A stretch of 64,000 bases of DNA from Xanthomarina arctica (GTDB lineage Bacteria > Bacteroidota > Bacteroidia > Flavobacteriales > Flavobacteriaceae): NCBI RefSeq assembly GCF_014638915.1, contig NZ_BMFQ01000002.1, positions 620,001-684,000 on the forward strand, in the 5' to 3' direction. A model generated the notes under the pieces. The model did no database searches and had not been told where the DNA came from. It saw only the letters and a list, made by a program, of their open reading frames with translations. A program made the position numbers and the translations under genes. Below are positions 52,594 through 61,571 of the stretch, piece after piece (the first letter of the stretch is position 1; every line of letters starts with the position of its first letter).

Positions 52594-52644
52594 TTATTTA
52601 ACCAATTCAACTTCGCTTGGTCTCCATGTTTTATCTATCCAAAT
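52594..52644 (-). pseudogene. 3' relic of an eighth DUF1254 gene
   Basis: Read on the minus strand this 51-bp stretch encodes WIDKTWRPSEVELVK (after one Ile) and a stop, the exact C-terminal end of subtype II DUF1254 proteins (compare LDKTWRPSEIMLVK and IDKSWKPGEIELVK). Upstream of the Trp the frame loses similarity and holds stops. The relic keeps its terminator hairpin. It shows that a DUF1254 gene was lost or overwritten here. Confidence 0.85.
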
Positions 52645-52679
52645 TAAATAGTCTAATTCAAAGAAACTGTAACAAAAAA

Positions 52680-52705
52680 ACATGGTGTATTTTAGTACAC
52701 CATGT
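52680..52705 (-). terminator. Terminator of the DUF1254 subtype I copy 2 gene
   Basis: CATGGTGTA-TTTTAG-TACACCATG is a perfect 9-bp stem, 16 bp after the stop codon (52721). Confidence 0.82.
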
Positions 52706-52720
52706 CATTTACTTATTGTA

Positions 52721-54229
52721 TTACTTAACTGGCACTACTTTAGGCATGTTATAAGAACCGTTTACAAGCGGTGCATATGGACCATAGTATCTAGAAGTAA
52801 ATCGGAAACCTTCTTTTGGTGCTGGTAACCAGTTTTTAGCTTGATCTGGATCTGTTGGCTTATCTTTCTGTATATAAATAACAAGTTTGCCGTCTTTAGC
52901 TACTAAATCACCCGCTTTTAACATAAAACTGTTAATGGTATATCTGTTTATTTCATTCGCAACAAAATAACCATTCGCATCATAAATTGGAATTGACCAG
53001 AACTGAGTTACAGGAGGTAAATCGTTCATATCGAAAGTCATTGTGTATTTATTCTCTCCACTAAAAGGCTTACCATCTGAATCTGTAAATAAAAATGCTC
53101 CAGCATGAGAGACATTCTTGTCTGGCGCACCCCAAGCTGCATCAGCAATTATTGCACGATCCATCCAATGTGTTTCAAATCCACCATCATTACGTACTAC
53201 ACCCCAACCATTCATATTAATCATATTGGTTTTTAACGTTTTACGAACATTTTCAAATCCAGCTTTAAAACCAGTTGTTAATGCATTTTGCTGTGCTTCT
53301 GTAAGTTTGCTCCAATCGAAAGTTAAGCCTTTACCAATACTGAATTGCTCAAGTTCTTTAAGCATTTTCGCCTCCATCATAGAATCCTCAATAGTTGGCA
53401 TAGTTACATCGTTTAAAATGACACTAAGCAGTGTGAAATATTGTTCAGGTGTCTGTTTGTCAACTTGTCCGAACTGATATTCAGGTAACCCTTTTGGAAT
53501 TAAGAAGTCTCCTTTTACAATCTTTCTATCTGCTTCAGGAATTCCCTTATTACCATTAGCTAACCAATCTGCCAAAGGCGTCATTGTTAATTCGTCTTGA
53601 TACCCATTGATCTCCTTGATCTCGGCATCAGATCCTGTTTCAACTGCCATACGCGCAACTGCAGAAGCAGTTAAAGCTGGCCATTGAAAAATATCGGTAG
53701 TAGCGAAATCTGCAGGAAGATCCTTAGTGTATCCTGGTGGTACTAATATGTATTTACGTGCAGCGGTACCGTTGAAAGGCGAACCAACAATGATGCGGAA
53801 AATCCCATATTGGTCCATAATTTGAACGCTAAAATAGCGATCAGTAATCTCAGGTACTTCAACAACAACTGGTCCTTCTCTTAAATCAATAAAACCCAGT
53901 CCGTAAAGTGTCGTTGCGTTTGGTGTAACCACCGGATAATCTGGAGTTATTTGCTTACGTACCCATGCAAACCTATTAAGACCTGTATAGACCTGATTGT
54001 CTTTTACATCATTTTGGGTATAAGTCCAGCGCTGTCCATAATAAATGGCTTGTTGTAGTCCGTAAAGATAAGCACGTGCTGCAACGTCTTCCATACTTGA
54101 AGCTACTTCAGTTGATTCTTTTTCAGTTTTCTTTTCTGTTTTATTTTCTGCTTTCTCACAACTTGTCAATACTGTTGTAGCAGCAATACATGTCATAGCA
54201 AAGGTGCGTAGTAAATATTTTTTCATCAT
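52721..54229 (-). CDS. DUF1254/DUF1214 lipoprotein, subtype I (copy 2)
   Basis: This 502 aa protein has a lipobox VLTSC (Cys24) followed by a charged linker (KTEKKTEKE). DUF1254 (about 45-215) shows RAYLYGLQQAIYYGQRW, TPNATTLYGLGFIDL and YFSVQIMDQYGIFRII. The DUF1214 part (about 360-502) shows WAPDK-like turns, MTFDMNDLPPVTQFWSIPIYD, NWLPAPKEGFRFTSRYYGPYAPL and ends MPKVVPVK. It belongs to the same subtype as 43689-45128 but is inserted between the two nearly identical subtype II genes. ATG codons at 54229 and 54226 are adjacent and either can serve. No clear -7 box was seen. Confidence 0.9.
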   Translation of the reverse strand: MMKKYLLRTFAMTCIAATTVLTSCEKAENKTEKKTEKESTEVASSMEDVAARAYLYGLQQAIYYGQRWTYTQNDVKDNQVYTGLNRFAWVRKQITPDYPVVTPNATTLYGLGFIDLREGPVVVEVPEITDRYFSVQIMDQYGIFRIIVGSPFNGTAARKYILVPPGYTKDLPADFATTDIFQWPALTASAVARMAVETGSDAEIKEINGYQDELTMTPLADWLANGNKGIPEADRKIVKGDFLIPKGLPEYQFGQVDKQTPEQYFTLLSVILNDVTMPTIEDSMMEAKMLKELEQFSIGKGLTFDWSKLTEAQQNALTTGFKAGFENVRKTLKTNMINMNGWGVVRNDGGFETHWMDRAIIADAAWGAPDKNVSHAGAFLFTDSDGKPFSGENKYTMTFDMNDLPPVTQFWSIPIYDANGYFVANEINRYTINSFMLKAGDLVAKDGKLVIYIQKDKPTDPDQAKNWLPAPKEGFRFTSRYYGPYAPLVNGSYNMPKVVPVK

Positions 54230-54256
54230 TATTTATTTAAAATTTTATTTGAAATA

Positions 54257-54286
54257 GAAGATAGCGCTTTTTTGAGCGCTATCTTC
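54257..54286 (-). terminator. Terminator after the DUF1254 gene at 54299
   Basis: GAAGATAGCGCT / AGCGCTATCTTC around TTTTTG is a 12-bp perfect stem 13 bp after the stop codon. Confidence 0.82.
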
Positions 54287-54298
54287 TTAATATTATTA

Positions 54299-55888
54299 TT
54301 ATTTCACCAACATAATCTCACTTGGTCTCCACGTTTTATCTAACCATGGCTCAAGTGGTCCATACATTCTTAAAACTGTAAACCAGCTTTTTCCAGGAAT
54401 GGTTTGTAACCAGTTATTTTCAAATCCTTTAGGAGCTTCAGGAGCAAAGTACACATCCATAGAACCATCAGCATTTAATTTAAATCCTTCAGTTTGGCTG
54501 CCTACACTAGGTCTAGCTTGATCTGTTTGTAATTGAGATCTTGTTTGAGTATCATATAAAGTAAATGCCCAGAAGTTATTTACGGGTACATTTGGAGGTA
54601 AGGTTACTTTATAGGTTTTGGCTCCATCCATAGCTTTTTTATCAGCATCTACAAAAGCAACTCCGTAATCAGATCCTTTTCCAGGGAATGAAACAGCCAT
54701 GGCAGGTGTTACAACCGTATAGCAATAGTAGAAGAAATCTCTAGCATCACTATTCATAGTCATTTTGTCTTTACCATTAAAGAACACGTTTTTATCCAAG
54801 AATCCCATCATCCAAGAACTATTAGTATCTGGATAAATTTGAATACCTTTCATATTATCAACACTTCCACTTGTTCTTGGGTACCACACGATAGAGCGTA
54901 TAGTAGCGTTTCCAATAGCAACAGCATCTGTTAGAATTTTTTTCATTCTAGCATCTGGAGCAAAAGGTTTCCCTTTTTCAATACCAATAGAAGCAAATAA
55001 ACCTCTTGTTTCAGGGTCTAACATAGCTAATGGCTCTTCTTGAATGGTTTTATTCACTTCTTCGTAGAAAGAATAGTCGTTATGATGAATGGTATTGAAT
55101 GCTTTATTAGATCCATTTACAAAATTCATTGCAGGAGGATTATCAGCCATGGACAACGGATATACTTTTACCGTTTCTTTTGCCATTTTCACTGCTTTCT
55201 CTAAACCATCAGCAATACCTACACGCATAAAATTCCACACTTTGTAAGTAGGTGAATGTACCACGAAATACCCTGAAGGAATATCACCTTCGTAACCTGG
55301 AGGCAATACAAGCCATTTACCACCTTTACCTTTATCTGGTCCAAAAACACCAATATCACTAATATACTCAAACCATGCAGAATTAAATCCACCTAATAAT
55401 CCAGGAGGCGCTTCAACAACCATAGGGCCATTTTCTTTTAAATCTAACGTAGGAATAACGTATAAAGTAGACGTGTTTCCAGTAAGGAATGTTTGTTTAG
55501 AATCCATTAACTGTTCAAAGATTAAAATATCATTGAATTTTACGTCTGCACCAATCGTTTTTGGTCCTTCAATTAATTCTCTAACAGATGCCCCTTGAAT
55601 ACCTTTTAAAAAGGCATCAATACCTCTTGAACGGTCTAAATTGTCATAAACTAATTGTACTGTTTCCTCTGTTGGTGTACCATCGAAAAAGTTTAAGGTT
55701 CCAATAGATGTATCTACTACATCTGGTGTTAATATCCCTTTTGGAATATCTGTTGTTTGCGTGTAAGTGCCTACAGCAGGCTCTTCCATGGATGCTTCTG
55801 CTTTAGCAGGTGCGTCTTCTTTTTTAGTTTCCTGACAACTAAAAAAAGTAGAAAGGACAACTCCAGTAATTAGTAATTTGTAATTCAT
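54299..55888 (-). CDS. DUF1254/DUF1214 lipoprotein, subtype II (copy B2)
   Basis: The 529 aa product has a lipobox STFFSC (Cys18) and the same linker and domain order as 50895-52484. It differs mainly in the middle part (about 175-250, for example PTYKVWNFMRVGIADG). Conserved motifs include GPDKGKGGKWLVLPP, IGIEKGKPFAPDARMKK, FFNGKDKMTMNSDARDFFYY and the C-terminal YGPLEPWLDKTWRP. It is lipid-anchored to the periplasmic side of a membrane. It lies 122 bp after the OMP gene of module B and may be in the same transcript or have its own promoter, not recognised. Confidence 0.92.
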   Translation of the reverse strand: MNYKLLITGVVLSTFFSCQETKKEDAPAKAEASMEEPAVGTYTQTTDIPKGILTPDVVDTSIGTLNFFDGTPTEETVQLVYDNLDRSRGIDAFLKGIQGASVRELIEGPKTIGADVKFNDILIFEQLMDSKQTFLTGNTSTLYVIPTLDLKENGPMVVEAPPGLLGGFNSAWFEYISDIGVFGPDKGKGGKWLVLPPGYEGDIPSGYFVVHSPTYKVWNFMRVGIADGLEKAVKMAKETVKVYPLSMADNPPAMNFVNGSNKAFNTIHHNDYSFYEEVNKTIQEEPLAMLDPETRGLFASIGIEKGKPFAPDARMKKILTDAVAIGNATIRSIVWYPRTSGSVDNMKGIQIYPDTNSSWMMGFLDKNVFFNGKDKMTMNSDARDFFYYCYTVVTPAMAVSFPGKGSDYGVAFVDADKKAMDGAKTYKVTLPPNVPVNNFWAFTLYDTQTRSQLQTDQARPSVGSQTEGFKLNADGSMDVYFAPEAPKGFENNWLQTIPGKSWFTVLRMYGPLEPWLDKTWRPSEIMLVK

Positions 55889-56009
55889 AATTTTAACCTA
55901 TTTTTAATTTTTTACTAAATGATTATATTTTTAACTCATTCAATTTTACTTGATTTTAATTGTTATCTAATTAGGGTTCAAGTTACGCATTTTTAAGAAT
56001 ATTCTAAAT

Positions 56010-57077
56010 CTATTTACTAGATGACGTTTTGGCTGCTTTATTTCCAGTTAAAGCATTGGTCATAAAAGTTAAGTTAATCTGAAAGTAATTTTGCTTTAAG
56101 CGTTGCTTACTACCATAAGTGGAGCCAAATTTACCAATAGCTTGGAGTCTATTCGTCCAAAGCCAATATCCTACTTGTCCACCTACAATACCATTCTTGT
56201 CTTTAATAGAGCCATCCCAGTAAACACCAGAACCTGTGTCGTTACCAACTTGCCAGTTATTACCACCAAAGACGCCCACAGATAATTTTTCTGTAAAATA
56301 CATATCTACGCCATAGTCTAATGATAAACGATTTCCTGGTACCACTTCCACATCCTTAATTTTTCCTATAATTTCATAAGTAGGCGCAAACATAACAGCC
56401 AATGCTTTTGAAGTTTCTCCTTTAACTTTCATTGGATAATAATAAGTAAAGACTTGAAAAATATTACTCCAGTAGCCTAATCCTGTATTATTATTCCCTC
56501 CTGGAGTATATTCTCCTGTAGGTGCATAAAACATGTAGCCTGCGGTAATGTCAAACTCTTTTAAACCCCAAGATAAATACACGGGCATGACATTAAAATC
56601 TGAAAATCCAGAAACATTACTATTACTACTTCCTTCTTGGTTGGAACCTTCAATAATACCACTTCTATTATATGCAATATCTGCATTTACCGTATTATAA
56701 GCAATAGAGATACCAGTAAGAAAAGTGGCACCTAAAACTTTTTGTTTTGCAACCCACATTAATACTGGATTATTAATGTATCCGCTAACATCGGGGTTTA
56801 ATGCTATATCGGCTCCTGTTGGACTTTCAAATTCAGTCACTTCTTCGCCATTTTTATTAAAATACTTATCACCCGAAAGAAATATATTATAATCTAGTAG
56901 AACCAAGCCACTTGCTGGTGCTGGATCTGCGAAATCTCGAATACTTATAATACCAGGAATATAATGTCCTGTTTGTAATGGTGATGCAAATTTAGGAGTT
57001 TCTTGGGCCTGTACTTGAAAAGTAAAACCAATCATCAACACACTTAGAACTAATGCTTTTGTAATTGATATTTTCAT
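56010..57077 (-). CDS. SphA/phenol-MetA-type outer-membrane protein (copy B)
   Basis: This is the paralogue (355 aa) of the protein at 47642-48697 with the same signal peptide, barrel motifs and length (four residues more at the C-terminus). From about 56584 to 56930 the DNA is nearly identical to 48204-48550 of copy A (six mismatches in 347 bp by hand count). The flanking parts of the gene differ far more, including the 5' end and the last third, so the copies have exchanged sequence by gene conversion. The signal is cleaved at about residue 25 (QVQAQ). It is followed by DUF1254 subtype II copy B2 and preceded by the other barrel gene with 14 bp between. Confidence 0.88.
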   Translation of the reverse strand: MKISITKALVLSVLMIGFTFQVQAQETPKFASPLQTGHYIPGIISIRDFADPAPASGLVLLDYNIFLSGDKYFNKNGEEVTEFESPTGADIALNPDVSGYINNPVLMWVAKQKVLGATFLTGISIAYNTVNADIAYNRSGIIEGSNQEGSSNSNVSGFSDFNVMPVYLSWGLKEFDITAGYMFYAPTGEYTPGGNNNTGLGYWSNIFQVFTYYYPMKVKGETSKALAVMFAPTYEIIGKIKDVEVVPGNRLSLDYGVDMYFTEKLSVGVFGGNNWQVGNDTGSGVYWDGSIKDKNGIVGGQVGYWLWTNRLQAIGKFGSTYGSKQRLKQNYFQINLTFMTNALTGNKAAKTSSSK

Positions 57078-57091
57078 AATCAGAACTTATT

Positions 57092-57901
57092 TTAGTTTGG
57101 AAATAAAAAGGCTACTTGAATTCTTAATTGAGATTCTGGTCCATTATCAGGTCTTACAACATTGTAATAGTAACCGGCTTGTGCATTAATAGGAAGTTTT
57201 CCTACACGTACTAATTTACCAAATCCAGCTCCTAAGGGCACTGTCCATTGATTCCCTGATGTAGCTTCCCAATTAGCAGTTATAATAGGCGCAGTATTGA
57301 TGTACCATTTTTTTGGTAAATTCTTCACCGCAAAAATTTGTGAGTAAAAATAATTTACATCAGCAGCATTTTCAGATCCTGCAAACGACCAAGTATTTTG
57401 AAGGATACCACCAATTGTCCATCCTTTTGGTTGAACTAATAAAACAACAGAAGGTCCTGCAGACCATTTATCTGTTCCTAAATAATCGCTAGTTGCAGTA
57501 GGAATACCTACAGCTACACCTCCACCATAAATAAGTTTAGTCGCTTTTTTAGGAGTCAAAAATAAGCTTAAACTAATATCTCCCAATCCGTATTCACTAT
57601 CGTGTTCTCCTACAGGTTGAGAGATTAATGGAATAATTGTTCTGGAAATTAAATTAAATTTATCATTAATTGAAATTGGAATTACCGGTTGAATATTCGT
57701 AGTATTCTGCGTACGGTTATATGGTCCTACTCCAAAATTTACATTGTTTTGTATTGGAACACTTATCATACTTGCGATAGGGTTCTGAATTTTTTTCTCA
57801 AGATCGGAAGCTGAATCTGTAGCAGCTGGTTTTTCCTCCTGAGCAAAAATACTAACACTACTTAGAAGAAGTAAGCACAATAAATAATTAAGTTTTTTCA
57901 T
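57092..57901 (-). CDS. Outer-membrane channel-like protein, 'neuromedin U'-type (copy B)
   Basis: The 269 aa product has a signal peptide (1-20, SIFAQ), an Ala/Ser/Asp-rich linker, and the family motif MISVPIQNNVNFGVGP...NTTNIQPVIPI (about 45-70). Amphipathic strands follow, such as FNLISRTIIPLISQPV and GAGFGKLVRVG, with the C-terminal QAGYYYNVVRPDNGPESQLRIQVAF. It is a paralogue of 46789-47601, about half-identical by eye, and shows no gene-conversion tract. It probably forms an outer-membrane barrel and is co-transcribed with the SphA-type barrel gene (14 bp apart). The 140 bp upstream separate it from the DUF1254 gene. Confidence 0.82.
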   Translation of the reverse strand: MKKLNYLLCLLLLSSVSIFAQEEKPAATDSASDLEKKIQNPIASMISVPIQNNVNFGVGPYNRTQNTTNIQPVIPISINDKFNLISRTIIPLISQPVGEHDSEYGLGDISLSLFLTPKKATKLIYGGGVAVGIPTATSDYLGTDKWSAGPSVVLLVQPKGWTIGGILQNTWSFAGSENAADVNYFYSQIFAVKNLPKKWYINTAPIITANWEATSGNQWTVPLGAGFGKLVRVGKLPINAQAGYYYNVVRPDNGPESQLRIQVAFLFPN

Positions 57902-57989
57902 TAGTTTTAAAGTTTGTTACTGTCCATTTGCTTTTATAGCATAATGCAGATAATTATTTGTGAATATAAATTTAGGAATCCGTAAAAAA

Positions 57990-58028
57990 ATAAGGGAATG
58001 GCTCATTTAAGCAGGTCATTCCCTATTC
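57990..58028 (-). terminator. Terminator after DUF1254 copy B3
   Basis: AGGGAATG...CATTCCCT stem flanked by A-run and T-run, 12 bp after the stop codon at 58041; the loop is 16 bases. Confidence 0.6.
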
Positions 58029-58040
58029 TATAATATCGTA

Positions 58041-59546
58041 TTATTTCACCAATTCAATTTCACCTGGTCTCCATGATTTGTTTATCCATGGTTCTAGAGG
58101 TCCATACATTCTTAGTATACTAAACCAACTTTTTCCAGGAAGTGTTTGTAACCAGTTATTTTCTTTTCCTGCTGGTGCTTTTGGTCCAAAATACAGATCG
58201 TAAGATCCGTCTTTATTTTTCTCAAAACCTTTAGATTGACTTCCTGCTGTAGGGAATGGTTGATCTGTTTGTAATAACGAGCGTGTTTGTGTATCGTAAA
58301 TCGTTACTGCCCAAAAATCGTTTACAGGAACATTTGGAGGCAAATGCAACTTGTATGTTTTAGAACCATCAAAAGTTTTCTTATCTGCATCTAAATACGC
58401 AATGGCATAATCAGATCCAGCTCCTGCATGTGTTACTGCCATAGCTGGTGTTACTCCTGTTGCATTATAGTAAAAAATTACACGAGCATCTAAATTCATA
58501 GCACCATTGTCTTCAAACGACGTGTTTTTATTGGCATAACCCATTGTCCAAGAACTATTTGTATCTGGATAAATATATACACCTTCAATACGTGGCTTGT
58601 AAGTAATTGCTCTTGCTGAAGCCGCGCCTATTACGGCCGCTTCATTAAGTATTTTAGTCATTCTAGCGTCCGGAGCAAAAGGCTTACCTTTCACTATTCC
58701 GATAGATGCTAATAAACCTCTAGCTTCAGAGTCTATAGCATCGATAGGTTCTACTTGCACTAAAGTATTAAGGTCTTCATAGAAACTAACATCGTTATGA
58801 ACAAGGGTACTATATTTTTTTCCTGAAAAGTCAACAAACTTGGTTGCTGGTGGATTATCGGCCTTAGATAACGGATAAATCTTAAGATTTGACTTTATAT
58901 TTCCAACTGCTTTAGGCAATCCATCTTTAATAGAGGCACGTAAAAACATTAAATTATTATAGGTATCAGTCTTAATTACAAAATAACCTTCAGGAACCGT
59001 ACCTGTATATCCTGGTGGTAACCATAAATATTTTCCACCTTTTCCTTTGTCTGGACCTATCGCTCCCATATTGCTTATAAATCTAAACCAAGCATCATCA
59101 ATAAAGCCTAACATTCCAGGTGGTAATTCAACCACTAATGGACCTTCTTTAAGATCGATATATGTAAGCGCATACATTGTAGATGTATTTCCTGTTAAAT
59201 ATAAAGACTCCGATTTAAGTAATTGTTCGGTAATAGACACCGTATTACTCGTTGCTCCTATGCTAGCATTCCCTTTACGCATAGCGTTAAGCGACCCAGA
59301 ACCTTGATTATCAAGAAAAACTTGGACTGCACGCATACGATCTAGATTATCATACACCGTTTCTACTGTTGCATCTGTTGGTACACCATCGAAAAATTCT
59401 AATTTCCCAATAGGAGTTTCTACCTCATTAGCAATACCAATTACTTTCAAATCTATATCTGAAGGTGATTGCGCATAACTTGGCAATGTAACTACAGCAC
59501 CAATAAGCACAATTGCTAAATAATTTAATGGTTTTTTAATCATCAT
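58041..59546 (-). CDS. DUF1254/DUF1214 secreted protein, subtype II (copy B3)
   Basis: The 501 aa protein has a Sec signal (to about residue 25, PSYAQ) and no lipobox. DUF1254 (about 50-190) shows VETVYDNLDRMRAVQVFLDNQG, YFVIKTDTYNNLMFLRASIKDG and GPDKGKGGKYLWLPP. The DUF1214 part (about 380-501) shows VTPAMAVTHAGAG, KLHLPPNVPVNDFWAVTIYD and MYGPLEPWINKSWRPGEIELVK in pieces. It is close to its neighbour 59570-61093, from which it is separated by 23 bp; the two form one transcript. The start can be either of two adjacent ATG codons (59546 or 59543). Confidence 0.92.
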   Translation of the reverse strand: MMIKKPLNYLAIVLIGAVVTLPSYAQSPSDIDLKVIGIANEVETPIGKLEFFDGVPTDATVETVYDNLDRMRAVQVFLDNQGSGSLNAMRKGNASIGATSNTVSITEQLLKSESLYLTGNTSTMYALTYIDLKEGPLVVELPPGMLGFIDDAWFRFISNMGAIGPDKGKGGKYLWLPPGYTGTVPEGYFVIKTDTYNNLMFLRASIKDGLPKAVGNIKSNLKIYPLSKADNPPATKFVDFSGKKYSTLVHNDVSFYEDLNTLVQVEPIDAIDSEARGLLASIGIVKGKPFAPDARMTKILNEAAVIGAASARAITYKPRIEGVYIYPDTNSSWTMGYANKNTSFEDNGAMNLDARVIFYYNATGVTPAMAVTHAGAGSDYAIAYLDADKKTFDGSKTYKLHLPPNVPVNDFWAVTIYDTQTRSLLQTDQPFPTAGSQSKGFEKNKDGSYDLYFGPKAPAGKENNWLQTLPGKSWFSILRMYGPLEPWINKSWRPGEIELVK

Positions 59547-59569
59547 TATTATTTTAAATTATTATTTTA

Positions 59570-61093
59570 TTATTTAACTAATTCAATTTCTCCTGGTTTC
59601 CAAGATTTGTCAATCCAAGGCTCTAATGGTCCGTACATACGTAAAATACTAAACCAACTTTTACCCGGTACAGTTTCTAACCAATTATTTTCTTTTCCCT
59701 TTGGAGCCTTTGGTCCGAAATACAGATCGTAAGATCCATCTTTATTTTTTTCAAAACCTTTAGTCTGACTTCCTTTTGTTGGGAATAACTGACTTGTTTG
59801 TAACTGGCAACGTGTTTGAGTATCGTAAATCGTAACAGCCCAGAAATCGTTTACAGGTACATTTGGAGGTAAATGCAATTTATAGGTTTTAGATCCATCA
59901 AAAGGTTTATCGTTATTATCTAATGTTCCAATCGCATAATCAGATCCAGCACCTGCATGAGTTACCGCCATTGCTGGTGTTACACCACCTGCATTGAAGT
60001 AGAAAAATGTACGGGCATCTAAATCCATAATACCATCTGCTTCAAACGACGTGTTCTTGTTAGCATAACCCATATCCCAATTCATACCAGAACCTGGATA
60101 GATTTCTACACCTTCAATACGTGGTGCATAGGTAATTGCACGACCTGCGGCATTACCTAGGGTTGCTGCTTCTGTAAGTAGTTTTTGCATTCTTGCATCA
60201 GGAGCAAATGGTTTTCCATTTACAATACCAATGGCCGCTAATTCTCCACGAATTTCAGCATCGATAGCGTCTTCTGGTTCACCTTGAACAATTGTGTTTA
60301 ACATATTGTAGTACTCTAAAGTACTTGGGAAAATAGTTTGGAAAGATCGACCAGACATATTTACCAATTCAGTAGGTGCTGGATTCGCATTATCTTTTAA
60401 AGGATACACTCTTAATCCTTGTTTAAAATTATCTGTTGCAGCTTCTAAACCTTTAGCAATTGAACCTCTCAAGAAAATAAAGTTTCTGTTTGTTTTTGGT
60501 TTTAAAATAAAATAACCTTCAGGAATTTCACCAGTATACCCTGGAGGGATCACAAGATATTTTCCACCTTTACCTTTATCTGGACCTACAACACCCATAT
60601 TGCCTACAAAACGTTGCCAAGCATCGTCCATAAAACCAAGCATACCTGGAGGAAGTTGGATAACTGTTGGACCATCTTTTGCTAAATCTGTCCAGAAATA
60701 AGCATACATGGTAGAGGTATTAGAAGTAATCACTGGTGTGCGTGAATCCATTAACTGCTCCCAAATAGCAATTTTGTTAGGTGCATCGGCACCTTGTTGT
60801 GCTAATGCATATTGAAGACTGTAAATTGAAACAGCTCCAACATTATCAAGAAAAACATCTACGCCACGAGCACGGTCAAGATAATCGTATACTAAGTCAC
60901 TTGTATTTCCAACAGGTACACCATCGAAAAATTCTAAGTCACCTGCAGCAGTTTTTACTTTGTTTGCTATGGATGCCGCTTCTGTTTTCTCTGCTTCACT
61001 TAACTTACTATAATCAGTTTGTGCGTAAGTTGGCAGTGTAGTAAAAGCCCCAATAAGCGTTATTGCAAGATAGTTTAATGGTTTTTTAATCAT
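59570..61093 (-). CDS. DUF1254/DUF1214 secreted protein, subtype II (copy B4)
   Basis: The 507 aa product starts at the ATG at 61093 (MIKKPLNYLAITLIGAF), where the signal peptide of the sister gene also starts; the longer frame begins at a TTG. The signal ends at about residue 24 (PTYAQ). DUF1254 (about 55-195) shows SDLVYDYLDRARGVDVFLDN, DPTVIQLPPGMLGFMDDAW and GPDKGKGGKYLVIPP. The DUF1214 part (about 385-507) shows NVPVNDFWAVTIYDTQTRC and ends IDKSWKPGEIELVK. It is the first DUF1254 gene of module B, placed 78 bp after the small protein gene. Confidence 0.92.
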   Translation of the reverse strand: MIKKPLNYLAITLIGAFTTLPTYAQTDYSKLSEAEKTEAASIANKVKTAAGDLEFFDGVPVGNTSDLVYDYLDRARGVDVFLDNVGAVSIYSLQYALAQQGADAPNKIAIWEQLMDSRTPVITSNTSTMYAYFWTDLAKDGPTVIQLPPGMLGFMDDAWQRFVGNMGVVGPDKGKGGKYLVIPPGYTGEIPEGYFILKPKTNRNFIFLRGSIAKGLEAATDNFKQGLRVYPLKDNANPAPTELVNMSGRSFQTIFPSTLEYYNMLNTIVQGEPEDAIDAEIRGELAAIGIVNGKPFAPDARMQKLLTEAATLGNAAGRAITYAPRIEGVEIYPGSGMNWDMGYANKNTSFEADGIMDLDARTFFYFNAGGVTPAMAVTHAGAGSDYAIGTLDNNDKPFDGSKTYKLHLPPNVPVNDFWAVTIYDTQTRCQLQTSQLFPTKGSQTKGFEKNKDGSYDLYFGPKAPKGKENNWLETVPGKSWFSILRMYGPLEPWIDKSWKPGEIELVK

Positions 61094-61171
61094 AATTTCA
61101 ATTATTAACAATGGTTTTGTTTATTAAATTTTATTTGTAAATCGCTCAACTTTACCCGAATGAACGTGCAA

Positions 61172-61402
61172 TTAAGTTTGAGATTGAAGGACCTTTATAA
61201 TGTCTTCTTTTAAAATGAGTTGTAATGTTTCGTACTCATTAATCTCCGCTTTATTTTTATGTTCTGCTATTTTTCTTTGTAATATCATACTTGTGCACAG
61301 GTCATAATCGGAACATAAGTCCCGGAAATTTTCATCGTTTTGAAAAAGAAAATCAATTCTCTCTTCAAAATCTGGAAATTGTTGCACAATTTTTAAACGC
61401 AT
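61172..61402 (-). CDS. Small helical cytoplasmic protein of the DUF1254 cluster (copy B)
   Basis: The 76 aa product is the paralogue of 48694-48933. Conserved are IVQQFPDFEERIDFLF and NDENFRDLCSDYDLCTSMILQRK, followed by a charged helical tail. I start at the ATG at 61402, since the longer frame begins at a TTG. In copy A the gene is coupled to an OMP gene by overlap; here the next gene is a DUF1254 gene 78 bp away. A near-consensus -7 box TACCTTTA is at 61433-61440. The function is unknown; it is conserved alongside the regulator and the DUF1254 genes. Confidence 0.75.
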   Translation of the reverse strand: MRLKIVQQFPDFEERIDFLFQNDENFRDLCSDYDLCTSMILQRKIAEHKNKAEINEYETLQLILKEDIIKVLQSQT

Positions 61403-61466
61403 TTTAAGTCTTGTAAATTTCAATTAATACAGTAAAGGTACAACGTTGAACGAAAATTATAATGAT

Positions 61467-61499
61467 TAAAAATCCATTTAACTGTTAAATGGGTTTTTA
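61467..61499 (-). terminator. Terminator of regulator B
   Basis: A stem CCATTTAAC / GTTAAATGG centred on one T with A-run and T-run extensions, about 75 bp after the regulator stop codon (61572). Confidence 0.75.
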
Positions 61500-61571
61500 A
61501 CATACTAAAAACAAGTTAGTTATATATATGTTTGATGTTTTCTTACTCTAATTCGAGTACTGGAAATAGAT

